Shown: one piece after another, positions 14,782-18,141 of the stretch
How the letters are laid out: every line of letters begins with the position of its first letter
Position numbering within the stretch: the first letter of the stretch is position 1
Assembly (NCBI GenBank): GCA_026418755.1
Contig: JAOAAR010000007.1
Coordinates: 1-18,141, forward strand
Direction of reading: 5' to 3'
DNA length: 18,141 nt
From: Planctomycetota bacterium
GTDB taxonomy: Bacteria > Planctomycetota > SKW154
Position numbers and translations under genes: made by a program
The notes under the pieces: generated by a model
Databases searched by the model: none
What the model was told of the DNA's origin: nothing
Seen by the model: the letters and a program-made list of their open reading frames with translations, nothing else

Positions 14782-14824
14782 GCCCCCTCGATTCTCCTCC
14801 CAACTCTAATACGCTCGAGGGAGC
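14782..14824 (-). promoter_or_regulatory. Intergenic hairpin between PP2C and sigma genes
   Basis: In the transcript GCUCCCUCGA (from 14824) pairs with UCGAGGGGGC (to 14782): ten pairs with one G-U. The 23-nt loop carries UUGGGAGGAG, a ribosome-site-like sequence. No U-tract follows, so it is not a simple terminator; attenuation, RNA processing or control of sigma translation are possible. Confidence 0.5.
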
Positions 14825-14840
14825 ATCAGTGTTAGACAAA

Positions 14841-15890
14841 TCATACATATTTGAAAGTGACAACCGTGATGTCATCGTGTTGTTCGGCTTTCCCCTGATG
14901 AACCCGCAAAGCAGAAATCAACTGGTTTATGAATTCTGATGAAGGTTTATCAGCATTCTCTTCAACTATCTCGAGAAATCGCTCCTCCCCGAACTCCTCT
15001 CCTTTTTCGTTCATCGCCTCCACCACCCCATCCGTATAGACGACGATTCTGTCACCCTTCTGGAGTTGAATCAAATCCTCCTTCAAATTCGCCTCAAAGA
15101 TGGGTCCCAGGTCAAGACCAACAGCAATTCCTTTGGGGTTGATAAGTCTCGAGACACCGTCGCGCCAAAGAATAAGCGGGTTATGTCCTGCGTTAACAAC
15201 CTGTATTGTCAGAGTATGAACATTCAGAACAAGATACATGAGAGTCACAAACATCACGCCTTTGATGTCGCGAGATAAGACCCTATTGAGAGAAATAACA
15301 GTCTCTCGTGCCACAGGGTTGCCTCGAGCAAGAAGTTGGAGGGCTACTCTCGCCATTGCCATAACCATAGCCCCTGGTACCCCCTTGCCAGAAACATCGG
15401 CAACCACGATTCCCATATTCTCCCTATCTATCGGAATAAAGTCGTAATAGTCACCGCTCACCTCTTTAGCAGATTGATAATGAACGCGAATGTCAAAACC
15501 GCGCAAGTTCGGGATTCTTTCTGGAAGGAGGTTAAACTGTATGCGAGCCGCCCGACCCATATCCGCTTCTATGGCAGAGCGTTGCTTCCGTTGCTCGCTG
15601 ATAGCATCTAACATCGCCTTATTTCTCTGCCGCCTCACAGAAGCAGGCACAGGACTGCCCGCTCCCCTCGTTCCTGAAGAAAAGGAAATCACAGGCTTGC
15701 GAACTACAACAGGCGTCGGAGGTTTTGTCACCGGTATCTTGTGCGTTCCTGTGCCAGGTCGTGAAGCCGAGTCCCCACCCGAAGGTCTGAATTTATTTTT
15801 ACAAACAGAACATCTAACTGGTCTGCCATAATACTCATCAGGCACTGTTAAAAGATGTCTACAATGCGGACACTTTACCCGTATAGCCAC
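14841..15890 (-). CDS. Zinc-ribbon-fused SpoIIE/RsbU-type PP2C phosphatase
   Basis: A 349-residue cytoplasmic serine/threonine phosphatase of the SpoIIE/RsbU class. Seen: an N-terminal zinc ribbon (Cys7-x2-Cys10 and Cys27-x2-Cys30, with YYGRPVRCSVC, a form common in planctomycete proteins), a Pro/Ser/Thr-rich linker (37-86), a coiled-coil signalling helix ending in RAARIQFNLLPERIP (about 90-127), then the phosphatase domain with SGDYYDF (Asp147, Asp150), VADVSGKGVPGA (Asp165), NAGHNPLIL (233-241), VYTDGVVEAMN (Asp287) and EQHDDITVV (Asp339, Asp340). All expected metal ligands are present, so it should be active. Starts with GTG at 15890, after AAAGGAGAG. In other bacteria such phosphatases act on anti-sigma-factor antagonists; none is encoded nearby. 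Confidence 0.92.
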   Translation of the reverse strand: MAIRVKCPHCRHLLTVPDEYYGRPVRCSVCKNKFRPSGGDSASRPGTGTHKIPVTKPPTPVVVRKPVISFSSGTRGAGSPVPASVRRQRNKAMLDAISEQRKQRSAIEADMGRAARIQFNLLPERIPNLRGFDIRVHYQSAKEVSGDYYDFIPIDRENMGIVVADVSGKGVPGAMVMAMARVALQLLARGNPVARETVISLNRVLSRDIKGVMFVTLMYLVLNVHTLTIQVVNAGHNPLILWRDGVSRLINPKGIAVGLDLGPIFEANLKEDLIQLQKGDRIVVYTDGVVEAMNEKGEEFGEERFLEIVEENADKPSSEFINQLISALRVHQGKAEQHDDITVVTFKYV

Positions 15891-15916
15891 TCTCTCTCCT
15901 TTTGAGATTCTTTACT

Positions 15917-15945
15917 AATATACAATTATTACATAATTCTGTCAA
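15917..15945 (-). promoter_or_regulatory. Near-consensus sigma70 promoter for the signalling operon
   Basis: On the minus strand TTGACA (15945-15940) and TATATT (15922-15917) with exactly 17 bp between. Transcription should begin near 15910, giving a ~20-nt leader before the GTG start of the PP2C gene. It may serve the sigma, anti-sigma and HtrA-like genes too. Confidence 0.75.
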
Positions 15946-16098
15946 GAGATTTTTGAGTGTCCAATTAAATCACAAAAACATCTTACCGCTTTCCATAAGA
16001 TACAATGTTAAAAAGCCTTGATTGAGCAAACGAACTATGAGAGGGATAGGGGAGTTTATAGTGGCAAAGGAAATATTTGACTTTTAAACCGTTTTTTG

Positions 16099-16127
16099 TT
16101 GACATTTCTGTTACAAAACAGTATAAA
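16099..16127 (+). promoter_or_regulatory. Near-consensus sigma70 promoter with embedded inverted repeat
   Basis: TTGACA (16099-16104) and TATAAA (16122-16127) with exactly 17 bp between. The spacer contains the perfect inverted repeat CTGTT-ACAA-AACAG (16108-16121), ending at the -10 element, a suitable site for a dimeric repressor. Between this and the divergent PP2C promoter, 15946-16098 is AT-rich without recognised features. Confidence 0.75.
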
Positions 16128-16141
16128 ACCTTAAAGTTTTC

Positions 16142-16159
16142 AAGGAGGGGATGAGGTGA
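16142..16159 (+). promoter_or_regulatory. Strong ribosome site with start-stop triplet
   Basis: AAGGAGGGG (16142-16150) is followed by ATGAGGTGA: an ATG-AGG-TGA minimal frame whose stop overlaps the GTG start (16156) of the next gene. The Shine-Dalgarno is 5 nt from that GTG but touches the ATG, so GTG is the favoured start. Confidence 0.6.
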
Positions 16160-17295
16160 AAGGGCTCCTTCGGCAGGTGAAGATGTTCGATTTTCTGCAG
16201 TTCTTAAATGTGAGTGGCAGGCAAGGAGTTTTGTCAATGAGCGCCGGCAGCAGACGCACACAAATCTATTTTGGTAAGGAGGGGGTAAGGCTGCTGTCTG
16301 CAGGGAGGCGACGGAGACCGTTGTTTGGAGAACTTCTCGTCCGCTGGGGACGCATTCCCGAGAGCGAACTGGTGGAAGCGCTGGAGGAACAATCCCGCAG
16401 CCGCAAACCGTTAGGCGAGATTCTTGCGCAGAGAAACAGAATCTCAAAAGAAGATGTAGAGGAGTGCCTTTACGCTCAAGTGGCAGAAGAGATTTGCGAC
16501 GCAGTGACAGATGAGAATGCAGAGTTTGAATTTCTTTCCTTAGAAAGCCCTCCATCCGAGGGGTATGGAACATTACCTCTGGACGGAAGCGGCATAATTC
16601 TCGAAGCCGCAAGAAGAGTCGACGAATGGCAGCATCTCCGCAAACAGATTACATCGTTTGCGGAGATTTATAAAGTGAGAGACCGTGCCGAACTTCCCCC
16701 TGCGTCCACTCTCCGCGAATCCTCTTCTGCGGTAGTTCAGGAGATTCTATTCCTCATAGACGGCTTCCGCACAGTCAACGAAGTGATTGTTGAGTCCGGT
16801 ATCACAAAGTTAGAAGTCTGCCGAATACTCTCCCTCCTCAAAAATCACCAGACGATTCTGTTTGTCGAAAGAGCCAACAAACTTGGAGTCATCGAAAGGT
16901 TACAAAAACAAAAAGGGATTGAATTCTCCATCCACTGCGCCGAAAACTTCCTCTTCGAAGACCCCCTCGACACCCCTGTCCGGGAGAAACTCGCCCATCT
17001 GTATCTTCTCCAACATTACAAGGAGGACGCCTACAACGAGTTTTTAAGGGCAGCAGAACAATACCTGAAAGCGCAGAACTTTGAACGGGCTGTGAATCTT
17101 ATGAGGGAGGCGAGCCACATTTACCCCGAGCGAATCGGGCTGCGTCTCAAAATAAGCGAAACTTTACTTAAGGCAGGAAAAATCCGTGAAGCGGCCGTTG
17201 AAGGGCTTGCTGCTACAAATGAGGCTATCAAACGCCTCCTCAATAGCAAAGAAAAACTATCAAGATTCGTTGGCACAATCGGTTATCCTCTTTAA
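16156..17295 (+). CDS. DUF4388 / MshEN-like / TPR signalling protein
   Basis: A 379-residue soluble protein. Residues about 1-55 match the DUF4388 (PatA N-terminal) pattern: FLQFLNVSGRQGVLSM and the QIYFGKEGVRLLSAG strand-turn-strand. Residues about 57-107 resemble the type II secretion ATPase N-terminal/MshEN module (FGELLVRWGRIPESELVEAL, then LGEILAQRNRISKEDVEECL). Residues about 190-260 look like a winged-helix-type region (LFLIDGFRTVNEVIVESGITKLEVCRILSLL). Residues about 275-365 form TPR-like helical repeats (VREKLAHLYLLQHYKEDAYNEFLRAAEQY and two more). Such proteins are associated with two-component, gliding and c-di-GMP-type regulation, but the partner is unknown. The GTG start is set by AAGGAGGGG 5 nt upstream. 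It is divergent from the PP2C signalling operon and separated by 196 bp from the next gene. Confidence 0.75.
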   Translation: MKGLLRQVKMFDFLQFLNVSGRQGVLSMSAGSRRTQIYFGKEGVRLLSAGRRRRPLFGELLVRWGRIPESELVEALEEQSRSRKPLGEILAQRNRISKEDVEECLYAQVAEEICDAVTDENAEFEFLSLESPPSEGYGTLPLDGSGIILEAARRVDEWQHLRKQITSFAEIYKVRDRAELPPASTLRESSSAVVQEILFLIDGFRTVNEVIVESGITKLEVCRILSLLKNHQTILFVERANKLGVIERLQKQKGIEFSIHCAENFLFEDPLDTPVREKLAHLYLLQHYKEDAYNEFLRAAEQYLKAQNFERAVNLMREASHIYPERIGLRLKISETLLKAGKIREAAVEGLAATNEAIKRLLNSKEKLSRFVGTIGYPL

Positions 17296-17435
17296 TCCGC
17301 TAACAACCTACCTTTCCTTCAACATCCGCTCTCTTGCCAAGCAAAAATTTTACTTACAAAAGACGAAAAGTGGTTAAAAAAGCAGCAATAGAAATGAAAA
17401 CCTGTGATACACTAGCAAAATTTCATATTTGATTG

Positions 17436-17465
17436 TTGAACATTGCCCTTTTTTTGTCGTATATT
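17436..17465 (+). promoter_or_regulatory. Promoter for the secreted aromatic-repeat protein
   Basis: TTGAAC (17436-17441) and TATATT (17460-17465) with an 18-bp spacer. AGGAGGT follows at about 17480-17486, 5-7 nt before the ATG at 17492. The rest of the 17296-17491 gap shows no clear terminator for the upstream gene and nothing else that I recognise. Confidence 0.55.
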
Positions 17466-17491
17466 TTAACGAAACCATAGGAGGTTATTTT

Positions 17492-18141
17492 ATGCCTCAT
17501 ATGCGCATTATTGCTTTGAGCCTGCTGCTTGTTTTATTAGCCTCATCCACCGCTTTCGCAAATGAGGACAATGAAGGTATAAGACCTCCGCAGAAGCCTC
17601 CGAAAGAAGTAAAGTTGTGGCCATTTCTCTCCTACGGCAGCGATGAGAACGAGACAAAACTTTCTATTCTTTACCCTTTGATAGAGTATGAAAAAACGAA
17701 AGAACGGGAACTTCTCTCTCTTTATCCCTTAGTCTCACGGACAAAACTGGATTACGAAACCCGCTTCGACTTCTTCTTCCCATTCTCTCGTTATCTCTCT
17801 GCCGGCGTATACAGGAGAACAAGTGACGAAACAGAGTGCTACTTCCACCCTCTGTTCAACTATTCTTCCGACAGAACAAAAGAGAGTTTCTCTTTGAGTC
17901 TCCTTTATTTCCTCTCTTTCTCCTCCTCCCCTTCCGAACTCAGTTTCCACATATTTCCGCTTTTGTGGTACGAGAGAAACAAAGAGGCGGACAGCGTCGA
18001 AGTAGACTTTCTCTATCCTCTTGGCAGGTATTCCTCCGAGCCTGATTCGTTTCGTCTCCGCTTCTTCCCCTTCTTCGGCTATTCCAGAAGAGACTCTGAA
18101 GTCGTTTTCGACTTTCTGTTCCCCTTGGGCAGATACAAATC
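17492..18141 (+). CDS. Secreted aromatic-repeat protein, cut by window edge
   Basis: The reading frame is open from the ATG at 17492 to the end of the window (216 codons). A signal peptide is clear: basic MPHMR, hydrophobic ALSLLLVLLASSTAFA, cleavage predicted after Ala23. After about residue 45 the protein is a series of roughly 17-19 residue units with the pattern hydrophobic-x-(F/L)-(Y/F)-P-(L/F)-x-x-Y, for example LSILYPLIEY, FDFFFPFSRY, SFHIFPLLWY, EVDFLYPLGRY, LRFFPFFGYSRR and FDFLFPLGRY; I count about nine. The alternating hydrophobic pattern and repeated turns suggest a beta-strand repeat (barrel or solenoid), perhaps in the outer membrane. No family name can be given. An in-frame ATG at 17501 is less likely because of ribosome-site spacing. 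Confidence 0.85.
   Translation, partial: MPHMRIIALSLLLVLLASSTAFANEDNEGIRPPQKPPKEVKLWPFLSYGSDENETKLSILYPLIEYEKTKERELLSLYPLVSRTKLDYETRFDFFFPFSRYLSAGVYRRTSDETECYFHPLFNYSSDRTKESFSLSLLYFLSFSSSPSELSFHIFPLLWYERNKEADSVEVDFLYPLGRYSSEPDSFRLRFFPFFGYSRRDSEVVFDFLFPLGRYK

Overview
This is a gene-dense 18.1 kb stretch of a bacterial chromosome with moderate G+C and mostly housekeeping and envelope or signalling genes. There are 16 protein-coding genes, two of them cut by the window edges. I see no tRNA, rRNA, CRISPR array, transposase or integrase. The organism looks like a diderm: it has a WaaP/InaA-type lipopolysaccharide kinase, a prolipoprotein diacylglyceryl transferase and several secreted proteins. 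A planctomycete or related PVC-like lineage is my best guess. The reasons are a secreted prenyltransferase/squalene-oxidase-repeat protein, a zinc ribbon fused to a SpoIIE-type PP2C phosphatase, an Lgt of the 'NGCCWG' type with a large insertion, an RNase HIII, and an ECF sigma/zinc-finger anti-sigma pair. This is inference from gene content, not a phylogeny.

Layout. Positions 1-3310 (minus strand) form a tight operon lgt > nitroreductase > guaB, with guaB running off the left edge. A divergent promoter region (3311-3437) separates it from a plus-strand pair: a membrane-anchored metallophosphoesterase-like protein and an LPS-type kinase overlapping by ATGA. Next comes an isolated gene of unknown function (5571-6746) with its own strong promoter, different arginine codon use, a perfect 39-bp in-frame tandem duplication and a possible HEPN-type R-N-x5-H motif. 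It converges on a minus-strand pair, a tail-anchored protein with an L7/L12-CTD-like N terminus followed by rnhC. Upstream of these lies ribBA, also on the minus strand. Divergent from ribBA is a large secreted alpha-toroid repeat protein (10214-11770).

Positions 11994-12320 hold a small glycine-rich RRM RNA-binding protein whose only sensible start codon is ATT behind a strong Shine-Dalgarno. Positions 12469-15890 (minus) form a signalling cluster: zinc-ribbon-PP2C phosphatase, ECF sigma factor, zinc-finger transmembrane anti-sigma factor, and a secreted HtrA-like protein in which all three catalytic-triad residues are replaced. A 265-bp divergent promoter region with two near-consensus sigma70 promoters leads into a DUF4388/MshEN-like/TPR protein (16156-17295). 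The last gene is a secreted protein built from a ~18-residue aromatic repeat, cut by the right edge.

The most interesting signals are the ATT-initiated RRM gene, the triple-dead HtrA homologue in a sigma/anti-sigma operon, the metallophosphoesterase that has lost both histidines of one metal site, and the unknown gene with the fresh 39-bp duplication and HEPN-like motif. No gap between genes exceeds about 270 bases.
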